Shown piece by piece: positions 11,327-24,861 of a stretch of 64,000 nt of DNA. Origin of the DNA: Ctenosaura bakeri (taxonomy: Eukaryota > Chordata > Lepidosauria > Squamata > Iguanidae); NCBI GenBank assembly GCA_948474755.1, contig CAOLHI010001305.1:186001-250000 (forward strand). The letters run 5' to 3'. The position numbers and the translations under genes were made by a program. The notes beneath the pieces were generated by a model. The model saw nothing but the letters and a program-made list of their open reading frames with translations, had not been told where the DNA came from and did no database searches. Position 1 is the stretch's first letter. Each line of letters begins with the position of its first letter.

Positions 11327-14300
11327 GTAAGTCCTCTTCAGTAATGAAGAAGATCATTCATACATATTTTTTTTCCCTGTTAGTCATTCAGGTTGTAAAT
11401 TTATCAGTTTATTGCTTTCAAAATACAACCAGCAGAAAGTTGCTGTGTGATTGTGGATTTAAAGCAAAACTACAATGTTCAGAACTCTTGCCAGGTGAAG
11501 AGGTGATCCTGATATGGCCATTGGTCCAAAGTGATCAGAACAAGAAATGGATGGATTAAGCTGTAGGTTGGGAAGGCATGTGAGAGGGAAGCAAAAATAA
11601 AAGTCTTGAGACTAAGGTTAAACCCTCCAGTTGGTTTGGAAGAGCCAAGGAGACCACTCTTACAAAACACCTGTGTTTATGTAAGAAGACTTTCATGTTG
11701 TGTTTTGAATCTATTCATGAACACTTTCGCTCACCTCCTTTGTTGCTTTGCATTTATTTTAAAACATTAGCAGAGTTACTTATTTTTCTTTCACTATGTG
11801 AAACCCAGCCAATCCATCATGAGATATTACTGTGTGCCCTTTGTGATGTCATGAAGCTAGTCAGATTTGGCTAACTAGCGGTGTCAGTAAGAGCAAGTGA
11901 GGCTGTATTGGACATCTTTTTGAGAGCAAATGGACCTGTACTTGAATGCACCATCTGATGCATGTCTAAATGTGTGTTCCAGGAGATTACATACCTACAT
12001 AGGTATTTTGATATACATTTCCAATTTTCTTTTCAGCTTATGATCTGTATCCAATAAGATAACTTCCACTGACAGAAGCTGCAGTCTCCCTTACTGCTGC
12101 AGCCTCCTTATCCTCCCTGAAAACCTGCTTTAGAGGGCTGGAAAAAATTCTGTATTAGATTTTCAGCACTGTGGAGTGCTAAAGAAGGAGAGGAAGGAAG
12201 GAAGTCCAACACAAACCTCAAGTGCAGAGTTGGGTTTAACCAGGTGCTTTCTATTTTTTGTTCATTGCTGCCTCAAAACAAGGAACAGCGCCTTGGTTGC
12301 CAAGGCAATGAGGAAGCATTCCTACTTGTCCTGCAAACACTTTTGAACATCTCTTAAAAATGTTGAAATTGGGGACATTTTTTGATAAGTATGAAAATAT
12401 TCATGTTTCCTGGATATAAAAATGTTTGTGACCTGATGAGCTCTGATGAGAAATAGTACTGTTATGTAGGCTCTTAGATCTTTGAAGCCCAAAGTTTGTA
12501 CAACAACTCCTAGGCTGGGCAGAGATTTATGTTGGAAATTTAATTGCATCGTAATGTGTATGTGTTTGTTTTTGTTTTGATTTTTGCCATGGTCTTCATT
12601 AGCAACGTTGTAAAAATCACGTGAAGGTAAAGGTTGTTATTCATTAGTTAATGAGTGTGCTGGTGTTCATTTCAGTACCAAGATAAAGAGTTGTCTTCTG
12701 CAGTGATATCTCTGCATAGATAAACAACAAGAGTAATTTTATGGACTTCTGTCAGGGTGTCCATTTCTAAGTTAAATGTGGTGACAAGTTTCCCTAGGTT
12801 TAATTTTTCATTTTGACTGCTGACCATTGTATGTGTTATTTGAATACATTAGCATTCATAAGAGTATCCGTGCCAAATCCTGTTCTTTTGGTTCCCTGTT
12901 TTTGGATGAGCATAACAAAGCTTTTGCTTGGCACTTGTCCTGTGTCCAGTTATGACATCCTCCTCCTTTATGCAACCATTCTGTGTGCAAAGGAGTCCCA
13001 GGATTTTTACTTTGTTTTTGAGTGCAGGGGTGGGGGGTTAGATCCAGGCATTGCCTGAGTTTTCCCTAGATGAGCACTGGTTTAGTGTCAGCTCTTTAAA
13101 ACTGCTTCACAGTAGATCACTGAGAATTTTCTTTACTCGGCATAAGTTTTTTACTTCTGTCCTTTTGGAAAAAGGTCAGTTATTTCAGTTCTCTTATTTC
13201 AGTGATAATGTTCAGAGTATAGATAGCGTAACTGTAGGCTATAACTACTCATATGGTTCACAAGGAGTTTCTCACTGTTACAGTGGTAGGTTTCAGCCCG
13301 TGGTAATATGATTTTGCAATATTATAATTTTGTTTAAAGCTATAGTTTGATTATTCATACCAGCTTTATCTAGCTGAAATATATTGATTCTTTCTTCTTT
13401 AACAGTGTCTTCCCAGAAATTTTATTGATGAACTTATTCACAGCTGCCTTTCCTCCAATCTCTATGCCCTGCTCTAGTTGCACTTGATGAATGTTGATGC
13501 AATTATGAGTAGCTTGGGTGTATAGTAACAGAATTTGAGATTACTCAGTGAACTCTGCCTGCCATCACTGATTAGCACTGGCCTAGACTGTTCTTAAAAT
13601 GAGTTGAACAAGGGGATAGAGAAGACATCCATCACTCTCTTCTGTTAGCTGAAAAGGGATGTCTGTGCAGAGCCAGTATGCTTCTGAATATGGGGTGCTT
13701 GGGGCAGAAAAGAGAGTTCTCCTACCTGTTTGTAAACTTCCTAAAAACGTCGGTTGGTCACTGTTGCAAGCAGAATACTAAACTGTAGGAGGAGTTTTGG
13801 TTGGATCTAATAGAGCTGTTCTTATGAGCTCAGGTGCACTGTATTATATATTGTATACTTAGTGGTCGTTTTATTTGACCAACCTGAAAAAAAATGTTCA
13901 GATCTGTCTTCAGAAATGAACAATGTTTTTGCTAAATCACCTCATTTCTGTATTGACTCCAAGTGACTGATAAATTGGATAAAACTATATCATTACAAAT
14001 CTTACTTCAGACCTTTTCACTGGACTTGGCAACCAGTGGGATATTGTGAGAGTCTTTAGATAAAGTATGTTATGCAACTGAACTTTTGCAGCTTTATCTA
14101 CAACACGCTTGCAAACCTGTTGAAATTCCAGATGCTCTGGACCTCCCATAGTCATTTATTATTGGCCAGGATGGCTGTACTGTCTGGGTGTTATTGCAAA
14201 CATTCGCTACTCTGGATCTAACAAGTTGGACTAATCAGCTATTAATCTGCAGAATATTATAACTTGTGGTACTTTTTTTTCTTACATGACAATTTGAGAC

Positions 14301-14665
14301 ATTAAGCACATGAATATATTGAGTGCAGTGCTTTTGTAAAGCAGGTTGTAGCTTTGGACCATTTAAAAAAAAGGTACCCAAACCTTATTCATATGAATAT
14401 GAAGTTACATGTGGCAGCTGTAGTCTCCTTTTTTGTTAACTCAGCCCAGTTTATCTGCATTTTTTGTCAAATGCATCTGTCTTCCATATGCTGGATGTTA
14501 CTTGAAAGTGGATTAAAGTTCAACATATCTTGGCTCAACTATGTTTGATTCTTAGCCCACTGAAGCAGTAATATGGAGGAGGACATTGTGACATGCTTTA
14601 TAAGACATGTTGCCAGTTAACATGCCTTATCTAATATATGAAAGTCAAAATTTGTCTGTTTGTCC

Positions 14666-14730
14666 GTGTCAGGTAGAGAAGACCTCATATGATTGGCTGT
14701 GTCAGGCGAGAAGACCTCATATAATTGGCT
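14666..14730. repeat. two-copy tandem duplication, unit about 33 bp
   Basis: Two adjacent units start 'gtgtcaggtagagaagacct' and 'gtgtcaggcgagaagacctc' and both run through 'catat(g/a)attggct'. They differ by about three positions. Confidence 0.85.
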
Positions 14731-14740
14731 GCCTGAGAAG

Positions 14741-14806
14741 ATTCTGTGAAATCCTAGGGTTTGCAGTTTAGGGAGGAGCCTTTAGAATTCTCAGCCGGAG
14801 AGCCCT
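14741..14806. mobile_element. foldback MITE half (CCATGGCAGTTAAAGTGG family)
   Basis: 'gaaatcctagggtttgcagt' then 'ttagggaggagcctttagaa' and 'ttctcagccggagagccctt' match the interior half seen at 33888-33930 and 45419-45480. The terminal arm is absent. Confidence 0.5.
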
Positions 14807-15408
14807 TGGGCCTGGCCGGTTGCAATGGAGACGAGGCCTACCAGCAAGGAGGAGGGCAGTGTATTCCCTCAGAAACCTAACCTCTGTATGTTAACAACTC
14901 TGAATGAAGATTGGATTGGGGAATATGGGGAAAATATGGGGGGAAATTACAGGTACTAGAAAAGACAGTTTGGGGAATTAGAGACACAGGCTCTCAAATC
15001 TGTGTATTTCAACCACATCTAGTTCCTAAGGTAAGCTAATATAATTCCTAAGGTATTTCTAACAAGTATTACCTATGAGAAAAGAAAATCCCAGGCAGGC
15101 GTCCTTATCTGTACTCCCAATTGAAGAAATAGTATGACCCCTTCTGTGTTAGGAAAAAAGCATTGCCTCTCAGAAAAAAAGAAATCAGACCTACCATACC
15201 TTCCATAGGGATGTCAGTCTTTGCTTATTTCCTTCATGTACAAAGGAAGAAAGAATTTCAAAGGATTTCTCCTTGTTCAGTGAAATTACAAGAGTTTTTG
15301 TGCATTTTCCAATTATTTTTCAATTTTCTTGCACGTTTGGGGATTTTGTTTGCAAAAAAGTTCATGTAGATAAAATCCAGCCAGATTTATGCAAAAAATC
15401 CCAGAATG

Positions 15409-15452
15409 TGCACACACACGTGCACACACACACTTGCATGCACACACATAAG
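15409..15452. repeat. (CA)n imperfect microsatellite
   Basis: An interrupted CACACA run with CGTG and TTGCATG breaks. Confidence 0.9.
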
Positions 15453-15864
15453 CATGGCTAGTTGATAGGTGATAGTTTTTCAGTGGAGTATCCCTGTGTC
15501 ATAGCATGAAGGATGGGAAAATTTGTGCATATTCTTTAAATCACCAGTCCTCTGCCTGCCTTTGACATATGCCTGCGTTTGTGGGGTTATGAGGCTCTTC
15601 CCTTTCCTGTTTTAACTAAATGGCTTAATGCTTGCTTTAAGAGACTAAGAGTTCACACTGTCTTCATATGCAAATAATACATACCTCTGAAACCTCCCTT
15701 TTGTGTACAAAACTAGAGATACTGTGATCTACTCTAATACACAGCTATGGACTTTGGCATTTCTACTTTTTATATCAAGAAATTTGTGCTGCTACATTTT
15801 ATAACAACATGGCTGGTACATTTGCCTGCTTGGGAATACATTCCTCTATGGTCACATTTTTATG

Positions 15865-16090
15865 TTTATTTTTTTACAAAATATTTTTATTAACATAAAC
15901 ATATACTTATCCATAACATAAAGTAATAACAACATTACAGGAAAGAACATAAAACAAAAAACACAAACTAACAACAGCATGCCATCAAAGACTAAAGAGA
16001 GGAATAACACAAAACTACTACGATTATGATGATACTAACTATGGATCTAACAATGTACAAATATTACATACATGCATATGGTCATGTTTT
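15865..16090. repeat. A/T-rich stretch, possibly an antisense LINE tail
   Basis: A T-rich start, 'aaatatttttattaacataa', is followed by long A-rich sequence with repeated AACATA/ACAAAC. This resembles antisense 3' ends of reptile LINEs, and a shorter similar stretch is at 3838-3905. There is no diagnostic motif. Confidence 0.3.
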
Positions 16091-17922
16091 TTAAAAGGAT
16101 TTATTCTGATTTATTCTCCTCTTACTGTAACATTTTCTCTAACATAATAGTTGGAGGTTTATGGCCCATGGACATGTGGTTCACCAGTTATACCCAAGGA
16201 AGCAGTAGAAACAGGGTTCATTTGATGCTTTCTTGTATGTAATTTTCTTCTGTCCTCTTGTTCAGAGAAGTACATGAGCATATTTCATGCTTTTGAAAGT
16301 TGGATTTTCTCTCTGACCCTGTAGGACCCCCCCCATGCTGTTAAGTTTTATTCCTTAAGGTATATTCACCCAGCTTGGTTGTTTACTACTCTCTACAGTG
16401 GAGAGAAATGTAAGAAGGCCAGAGAAGGTGTGTGAGAGGAGGCATACAAACCTGAAGCTTTCTTTCCACTGAAGGAATTCTGGGACGGGCAAATCAGATG
16501 TGTAGGGCACAGCTTTATCCAAAGTTCTTCAAAAATGTTGTAAATGCTGGTCATCTTGTATATTGGTGCAAGCAACTTTTATTTAGTCTGAAAATCGGGG
16601 TTGTCTTCGAAGCAAAATTACTTGGTATAAATGCTTCCCCACAGTAAACGTTAATGCCTCACAGATTGAACAATTAGTCTCAAAGTGAGATTACTTTACT
16701 TCAAGTGGATGCTATTTCACATTGCCAGGCCAAATTTGCACACTTATGCTTTCACATAATGATTGCTTCCACATAGACTTCAGAAGCAGTGTTTGCAGCT
16801 TCTGTATGCTTGGACCATAATTGCATGGCTTTCTTTTTGTCTTTTGGCTCCTACAGCAAAGTTTCCATCTGGCTTTTAAATCTTCATTGTACGTGGTGTT
16901 CTCAAGTATGTGGCTCTCCTTCTTATAAACCTGCTCTGACCCAAGTACTAGTTGTCCTGTATCAATTTATAGGTCCCACTGCAACTTCACCATGTTGGTT
17001 TGTGAAGCCAAGGATTATCAGTCTGGCAGATGCATTAAGTTGGGCACAGTGTGGGAAACAAGTAGTAAAAGGTGCTGCTAGATAGTATGAAGTTCAGTGG
17101 AGAACAACAATGCTGAGTTTGCTAGTGATCTGCCAATGTCAACCTTATTCTCCAGTAATTTTTCTCATATCTGCTGTTTTATTTATACACACAGACTGCT
17201 GTTGTGGCTTTCAAGAAAGTACATGTGGGTTTTTCCTCCCCTGTCAAGTTCATTTCCAGAAAGTGGTTAAAGAGTAGCTTAATTTGTTCCATATTCTCCA
17301 CCTTTTCTATGAACACTAGCAGTCTCCAGGAGCATCTACAGTTCTTCACTCCTGGCCTCATCACCTGAATTGCAGTTGTGAAAGTGCCACATCATTAACC
17401 ATATTAATGGGTGATGTTATCTGCCAAGAACCATTTTTTCATGAGTAATGCTTGTGGTGTCCATTTCAACCATTTGTGTTTCCCTTTTTGAATCTTAAAG
17501 GCTGACTTGTTTGCCTCAAGCAAAAACTGCTCCAGAGACACCAAAGTCTCCCAGTTCCTATGACCTACCTCAGTGTGGATGTGGGATGGCATGCAACATT
17601 GGTACCATCTCCATGTGGGGAATAAGTCAGTGGGCCTACATGCCATGTGCAGGGAGCTGATACCTTGGGCTGAAGAAAATGGCCACCTCCCTGTTGACAT
17701 CAGTTGCATGCTGTAGCCCTGAAAGCAATAGGAATAGGGCAGTTAAAGTGATTTCACTCTCTTTTTAGGACTACGGAGAGGAGGACCCATGGGATTCTCA
17801 ATGAATGCTGAGTTCAGTAGGAGGAGAAATATTTTCCCATTACACCTTTCTCCTCTTTCCTTCCTATTTTCGTTCCTGTCGTCTTGTGAGCTGATGACTT
17901 GCCTGTTATTTCGCTCACCCAG

Positions 17923-18114
17923 GTGAACATGCCTACAAATGCTCCTCCTGCTCATTTTCCACCATGACAATCAGCCAGCTGAAAGAGCACTCCCTGAAAG
18001 TGCATGGGAAGGCACTGACACTACCAAGACCACGCATTGTCAGCCTTGTAACCTCGCATGCTCAACATGCTTCCAAGAACCACACTACCGCTGAAGAAGT
18101 GGAAGACTCTAATG
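17923..18114 (+). CDS. ZNF462: ZNF462 exon, one C2H2 finger and a basic/Ser/His linker
   Basis: Acceptor tcacccag; the first GT finishes Gly (G|GT). EHAYKCSSCSFSTMTISQLK then HSLKVHG is one finger (CX2CX12HX4H). It is followed by KALTLPRPRIVSLVTSHAQH and a His/Thr-rich linker ending EEVEDSN. The exon ends AAT G before donor GTAAGA at 18115 (192 bases, phase 1 to 1), so it is the second symmetric exon, and skipping it would remove exactly one finger plus its linker. The exon begins GTGAAC after AG, a weak juxtaposed donor. The 22-kb intron follows. Confidence 0.95.
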
Positions 18115-18902
18115 GTAAGAGGCACTTCCAGAAAAACAGAAAGAAAAAAAATCCTAGAGGGCAAGGACAGATTAGGTTAAAAAAGGAATCTAGTCAAAAA
18201 AAAACTTTGTGTTGATTAAAAAGCAAATTTAAAAATGAGCATCTTTCCATTAAGCAAATCACAATCCAGATGGGTGTGACTAACATGCTTGATAGTTGTG
18301 CTTGTTCACGCTCCAGCCCTATAACTAAGTAGCATGTGAATTATTTTGATTTGTTTCCATTTCTCATTGGATATATTAGGCTTCTGTGTTCAAGTAAACA
18401 TAGAGCATGTTGCAGGCCTTCCCCAGGTGAGGAGTGCAAGGTGGATTCATTTTATTGTTGTAGTAGGAGAACTGTTGTAGTTGTAGTAGGAGAGCTGAAA
18501 TACTGTCTGCTGAAATATTTGCCCGCCATCATAGATATGGTAGCAGTGAATAGTGTTTAGGGAAACAAGCATACCAATTCACTTTTATGCTAAGCCCATT
18601 TGCAGCTAGGGCAGATGTAATGTGGCCATTTATTAACTCAACTGGAGATAAATTCCAGCATATTCTTCATCAACGAGAGCTGTGGGAACCAGCATTTGAA
18701 ATAGGTTAGCAAGTCCTGGTTGAAGAGGGGATATAACTAGAAACAGCTAGTAGCTTCCACGTCAGGGTATGTGTGTGTGAATCCTCTGTGGATTTTGGGT
18801 GTCCTTAAAGGAGCTGTCCACTGTGCTGAACCTATTTTGGAGCTATGGTTCAGCAGCTTCAGTAACTTACTTAAAGTTCAGACTAAAACCTGGAGTAGGA
18901 AG

Positions 18903-19120
18903 ACCCAGTATGGCATAGTGATATGAGCATTGGACTAGGATTTTGGAGACTGGGATACAAGTCCTCACTCAGCCATGATCTAGTCATGCTCTCTCAGCCT
19001 CTAAGAAAGACAAAGACAAACCCCCTCTGAACAAATCTTGCCAAGAAAACCCCATGATAGGTTCTTCTTAGAATTGCCATGAGTAAGTAATGACTTAAAG
19101 GCACACAACAACAAGAACAA
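18903..19120 (+). mobile_element. tRNA-derived SINE with (CAA)n tail, near full length, sense
   Basis: The tRNA-like head has 'tggcatagtgatatgagcat' (box A region) and 'gatacaagtcctcactcagc' (decayed box B). The body has 'caaatcttgccaagaaaacc' and 'ccatgataggttcttcttag'. The tail is 'tgacttaaaggcacacaaca' then ACAAGAACAA. Its 3' segment 'acttaaaggcacac' is shared with the 5S-headed SINE (see 39288-39512). Confidence 0.75.
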
Positions 19121-21034
19121 AATGTAGAGTGGATTCACCATTCCATGGGAGGCACTAGCAACCATGAAACAGCACTTTTCCACCTGCAGTGCTGAAAAGG
19201 TGAGGAAGGAGCTTTCCCCTGGCCCCACCTTTTTAACAGCTGTTAAGGGAGTGTCCATTTTATATGAGCCTTGTCCCTATGATTTCTACTGTGGATGCAG
19301 TATTGTGCAAGGAGGGTCTTATGGGAGTTTTGCTATTTGCTGTGGGAGCTTGTTTGTTGGTGACTCTTTGTCTGCCATGGAGCACTGTCTGTTCCTGGAC
19401 CATTTGGAAACCTGAGATTTTGTGGTTTTATTTGTACAGCACTGTCAGGTAGTATATATGAAGTAGAATGGACTGTAGTTGATATTTTGTGTGTCACTTT
19501 GGTTAATCCTCTTGATCTTGCTTGACCTTAAGAATCTATCAGTTGTAATCTTCCCATGAGCCAAAAGATACCTAATGCTCACCTCTTGGAGTTCATGTTT
19601 TTCATTAGCAGTAGCCCATGGGTAGGAAGTTGCTTTTTTGACCCCAGGTGAGCTTTCTGGAAGATCCAAATGATGCATAAGGGAAGTAGATCCAACTTTT
19701 TCCTGCTCTTTTAATTTAAAGGATAGGTAACCCTGAACTAAAACCCAAGACAGAAAAGCAAATAATAATTGCTTTTCTAACATAGGGGAATGACGGTAGC
19801 GTATTCTGAATGGATGTAGTATATCCTGAATTAACACAAAAGTTAGTAAACATATTAAACATTTGTGAGATGCATAGAACAGTTCCTACGAGCACTGGAG
19901 ACTTCTTAATTGACTTATTTGTTGTGCTTACTTGTTATCATTAAATTCTGTTTCAGAGATTGTGCAGCAGCAAAATCCATATTTGCCACCAAAGTGTACA
20001 CTTCCAAGAAGCTTCGTTCAATCTAGTATAACTGTGTAGTATTTGTTTGTGAAACTGACAGCTGTATACTGTCTCTTTAAATGTATAATGGAATATATCT
20101 TAGAAGTGTACATCAAATGTCATAATGTGTGAAGGAGCCCAAAAATGCTATTAGAAAAGCCAAATGTCTGTTTTTGTATTAATAGAGTCTGTAAAGTTTT
20201 TGGGGGGAACAGGGTATGACTCTCAGATCACTCCAGTGGCTGGGTAATTCTGGGAGATATAGTCCAAAAAAGGTAACATTCCTAAGTTGTAAATTTTTTA
20301 AACAATGTTTTTTTGGTTACAGCTTCCTCATAATAAGCAGCCAGCCCATGTAAGATCAGGAAGGATGTCTCTGTTACCCAGATCAGCTTCAGAAACAGTG
20401 AATGTGTTGTAGATGCCCACTCACCCTTTACTAATAGGTTTGTTAATCAAATTAATTTTTGACAATTATGGAAGCAACCTACTAAGGAGACTGTCAGATT
20501 ACAGGTGTTGTGAAATAATCAAATTGACGTTCGCAGCATCACTTTGATAAAAAAAGGAAGACCCTTCAGTGATTTTTTAGACTTTATGGTGCTGGCTGCA
20601 GACTTTAAAATCTTACCTGTGTTAGTGACTTGGCGCACACTTGGATTTCCAGGTGCTGAATTGTTTTTAAGTTGTTCACTTTTGGTGATGTATAAAGAAC
20701 AGATCAGTGATTCCTTACATACAGACGTAATTCAGAGGATGAATTTGAGATGTGTAGCAAAAAAGACAAAAAATGTGGGGGTTCATACAGCAGATATTCT
20801 CAGTGCATTGCATGAATTTACAGTTAGGAGACTGCTCTTTTATAGTGTACAAACAACCTATATTTGCTGCCAAACAGTGATCTGTTTGCTGATTATGCAA
20901 ATTTGCTGATTATGCAAAATTGGCTCAGAATGGGAGCAGTCCATGAACATGGGCAAGAGTAAACTTTGTTGTTGTTTTTTGTTGTTTTTTAAAGTCTGTT
21001 TCACAAATGAACACTAAAGAGGGCTGGAATATAG

Positions 21035-21300
21035 AACAAGGATGGGCAAAGTGTGGCCTTTGGGGTACATGTGGCTCACAGTGTCATTTTTCGGCTCTCA
21101 GGGCCCCGCGGGGATCAATTTTTGCCTCTAAATGTCCCAAAATGACTTCTAGGAGCAGGGGGCCTTTTTTGGAAAGCAGAAGTAACCTATAAGTGATTTC
21201 CAGTCACTTCCTGTTTTGACGAACAGTCTTTCCTGGTCCTGAAATGGCTCATGGGAGACTTCAAAGAAGGCAGAAATGCCCCCACTCCCTAGAGGTCATT
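21035..21300. mobile_element. possible hAT-like nonautonomous fragment
   Basis: 'gatgggcaaagtgtggcctt' followed by 'tggggtacatgtggctcaca' is the kind of 'caaagtgtggccc' start seen in degenerate reptile hAT elements. The sequence then becomes locally GC-rich (GGCCCCGCGGGG near 21105). No target duplication found. Confidence 0.3.
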
Positions 21301-22304
21301 TGGAGGCAAAAAAAAAATTTGGTAGGTTTTTTTTTACAATGGAGTGTGTTGGGGATGCTCCCTGTAATGTGTCCTGGGGGTGTATTGCAGCCTCCTAGCT
21401 TAAATGGCTTGGGACCTCAATAGCTGAGGGGATGCCTCTCACCATATGTGTTTGCTTGAAGATTAAGTTCCGCTGGGGGAGGGCTCTTCTGTGTCCCACC
21501 AGTGAGATCAGTACACTTGGTGGGCCACAGAAGAGGGGTCTACTCAACTGTGGCACCTCATTTGTAGAATGCCCTCATTTGGGGGGCCTGAATGGCATCA
21601 AAACTCATTTCATGTAGGTGCCAAATTAAAACTTGGCTGTTCATCAAAGCCTTTGAGCTTTGGCTTTCTAAATGAATAGTGGTCTCCCACAGTGGCCCGC
21701 TCCTAACACAAAACTATTAAACAGTAATGAACATTATTATTCAAGCTGACGGGTATGTCAATTCAGTCAGTGTGTGTTATCAATAGGACTCTGTATCACT
21801 TGTGTTTATTAGGATTTCTAATTCTTTTTGCCATAGGACACACAAGGCTAGTTATAACTGACATGGTGAAACAACATAATCAAGCATTTTTCATGTTCCA
21901 TTGAGAGCAGCACATGCTTTAAACCTTTCCCACTGAAATTCATGGTACTTGAAGGCATTTAACTTTGATGAGTTTGTACCCATTCTCATCATTCAAACGA
22001 TACCAAAATCAGCACCTAACATTTTCCCTTGTACAGTTAGCATTAAACAGGTTTATTTTAGTGCAACTGTTGGAATGGAGTGAAAATGTCTACCAGCCAG
22101 ATCTTCTGACAAAATCAATTATCAAAACATTTGTGAAATTTTCTTTATCCTCAGTTCTGCTAAGTTTTGTTATCATATTTTCTTTTAAGACTATGGGTGG
22201 ATAACAGAATCTCTGTTAAGATCCTACTTAAACCCTTACTTGATGAATCCCTTACCCGTGTCTGCTATCTGTTCCATGCAGAACTTGGGGGAGTTTGCTT
22301 GCTT

Positions 22305-22545
22305 AATATTTACTTATCTATTTATTTATTTAATTTTTCTACTACTATGGGACCAAAGCGGCTTACAATATAAGTTAAAACAAAATCGCAAAAACAAAAT
22401 ACGTTAAAACACATTAAATAACCAACCCAATCAATACATTTAATTTAAATTTTTGACACATATTAAAAAGCCATTGAACATTCTGCTGCCGGACCCAGTT
22501 GAAAGCTGAAGGCCTGTTTAAAATAAAGAGGTCTTTGAGTATATT
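22305..22545 (-). mobile_element. LINE 3' end (CR1/L2-like), antisense
   Basis: It reads 'atttatttatttaatttttc' then 'gaccaaagcggcttacaata' and A-rich 'taagttaaaacaaaatcgca'. This is the reverse complement of the usual 'TTGTAAGCCGCTTTGG...ATAAATAAAT' terminus. Similar tails are at 44870-45411 and 52230-52391 (+) and 46720-47010 (-). Confidence 0.6.
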
Positions 22546-22558
22546 TTTTGTTTTTTTC

Positions 22559-22632
22559 CGTAATTCCCAGAGTCTGCTAGCCTATATGACCAGTGCTCAT
22601 GTTGACTGGGGGACTTGGAGAACTGTAGTCCC
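22559..22632. mobile_element. foldback MITE fragment
   Basis: 'gtaattcccagagtctgcta' is paired with 'gacttggagaactgtagtcc' around a short loop. Same family as 9740-9863. Confidence 0.45.
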
Positions 22633-24084
22633 TCTCTCACCTCAATTCCCACCCCCAAGCTCTGGTCCTGTGTGACTTTTTTTTTTTTTTTCTTGTAAGG
22701 AAGTTCAAGGTCTGGTAATAATCAAACCCTTTTCTCCATTAAGCATTACAAGAAGAGAAAGTCAGAAACAATTGTCCATCTGGTCACTTTCTGTCTCAGT
22801 CCTATTTGTGCTAACAAACAGAATGTTGATCTTGCCAGAGGCTAGAAGGCAAAGAAACAGCAACCCCCTATTCCTGTGCAACTAGACCTGTGTGCTCGTA
22901 CAACTACCGAGTTCTAATATTAGGTAACCGTTGCAAATCTGAAATGATGGTTGATGTGCAGTAGTAATTATTTTGATATACATCAATTATGAAACTATAT
23001 AATATTAGCCTGATGTAGACAGCTGGTGAACAAACTCTACTAATACGTAGTTATTAAGCAGTTGTTGTGAAATGTGTTGCTTTTTGTACTACGGTTTCTG
23101 CAGCGCCCAAGCCAGCTAAGATTTTGGCCATTCTGATTGGGCATTCTGGAAGTTGTCCAAAAATGCAGCCTTTTCTATGGTCAGAGGTATGTAGACTAAC
23201 AGTTCGTGAAACAATATATATGTGAGACTTTAAGTTGCAGATGTCTTGATTGTTCATTGGTTAGTATGAATTCTGTTTCTAAAATGTGAAGAGAGGTAAT
23301 TAAAACAGCACAGGTCTAATGCTGGGTACTGAATCAAAACATTTAAGGCAAAAGTTCCTGTTCCACAAACTTATAGATTGCAAATTCATACTTGAATGCA
23401 TTTGGGAATTTTTCAGGAAAAGTTGTCAAAGAAGTTATTAATGTTTCCTTTCTTTGATTTATGACTGCATAACTCCTAGGAGGCCTTCTATGCTGAGATA
23501 TTATCAACTCAACTTACTTTGTGTTTTATAATGTTGGACCAGTGCAACAGCTATGTTCTGATTTATGCTTACTTATTTAGTAGCTGGATTCATTGTAAAT
23601 GGCTTCCTTTTACAGTCTTGCAATGTGTGTTATGATTTTAATTTTGCAATTTATAATTTTTATGTATTTGAATTATGATTTGCAAAGTCCCAGATTACAT
23701 GAATAACTTTTATTATATGAGCAGAAATTCATACAGGAACCTGGAAGTATGCATACTGCAGAGCTATAAAGGAAAATGAGCTCTTGAATTTGTATGTAGC
23801 TTGAGATTCTTTATTTGTTTCAACTATTTTAAAAAGAGTAAAATACAACTTTTGGAGACAAGTTTTTGAGCAGAAGTCCCATAGCAATTAAACTGCCACT
23901 GGTACATACATGAGTTTGCAAAGATACAAAGAAATGCAGTTAATGTACGTACAATTTAGATGCACAGTCAGAGTAGGACTGATACATTTAGAAAGAAGAT
24001 TGTTCTGATTGTTCTGTTCTGTTATTAGAAAGTGCTCTATTGGTGCCTTCTGGATATTTATAGTCCTCCAGTACTATCTTGTTT

Positions 24085-24145
24085 GGGCCATGCCAGCTGC
24101 AGCTGATGAGAACTGTAGGCCAAAACAGTTGGAGGTTGACTACTC
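24085..24145. mobile_element. foldback MITE half copy
   Basis: 'gggccatgccagctgcagct' then 'gatgagaactgtaggccaaa' and 'cagttggagg' match the right half of the 9740-9863 family ('GGCTGATGGGAACTGTAGTCCAA'). Confidence 0.45.
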
Positions 24146-24609
24146 CTATTCATCTTTGAGGGCTGTTGAGAATTATACCAGAAATACTTTTGAGAGGAAG
24201 ATGCCTTTTTTTCCTTCCACAGTGGTGATCTACAGGTATGTGCAGCACATGCATTTTTGCACATCAGTACCAACCAATGTTGCATTATAGTATCACCAGT
24301 CTCACTCCCCACCTTGCTAATCTTGTTGAGCTAACTTTAAGAATCAGCATCAAGTTTGATATGAGGAAGGTGCTGCAAAGAAAAGTTCTGGAGGAAACAC
24401 TTGGGACTCAGATTAAAAGTAATATTGCCTGATTGTCTTATCAGACTTTGGGGTTTGAGAGAGCTCACTTTTATTCTCTTTCCCTCTTTGTGTGTCTACT
24501 CCCATTCACTTTTCAGTTTTGAACAATCTATGTAAAGCTAGGAAAAATTACTCTTTAGTACTTCAACTCCTAGAATTCCTCAGTCAGCACGGCCAGTCCA
24601 AAAAAGAAA

Positions 24610-24712
24610 CTTTTCTAAGCTCTGGCTGTGATTAGTGCCAAACCACAGGATGGAACCCGTGGCAGTTAAAGTGGAATAATAGTGCTATATAATTCTGTAG
24701 TGTGGATGGTCC
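24610..24712. mobile_element. foldback MITE copy (CCATGGCAGTTAAAGTGG family)
   Basis: 'acccgtggcagttaaagtgg' then 'aataatagtgctatataatt' and 'ctgtagtgtggatggtcc' give the right terminal arm of the element described at 33836-33990. The left half is decayed. Confidence 0.55.
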
Positions 24713-24784
24713 CCTGATGGGTGGAGCCATGTAAGATGTGAGTTGTTATATATGTGTATGTGTCTATATGTATGTGCATGCACA

Positions 24785-24788
24785 TATA

Positions 24789-24831
<43 letters not shown>

Positions 24832-24861
24832 AAAGAAAGAAAGAAAGAAAGAAAGAACGAA
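24785..24861. repeat. compound microsatellite (TG)n(AG)n(AAAG)n
   Basis: An alternating TG tract passes into AG and then AAAG units. A second (GT)n tract lies at about 24941-24958. The purine-rich AG/AAAG half may adopt unusual DNA structure and is likely length-variable. Confidence 0.95.

Larger units (their letters stand above)
11327..17922 (+). other. ZNF462 intron (6.6 kb)
   Basis: Recognised content: a 33-base tandem duplication (14666-14730), half of a foldback MITE (14741-14806), a CA-rich microsatellite (15409-15452) and an A/T-rich, possibly LINE-derived stretch (15865-16090). In 11600-14600 and 16100-17900 I see no repeat or gene. The open frames there, up to about 100 codons, have no recognisable protein. 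Confidence 0.9.

Noticed and set aside
17923..17932. Recursive-splice site at the exon at 17923 (cacccag|GTGAAC)
   Set aside because: The donor half departs from consensus at the fifth and sixth positions, much weaker than at 58373.
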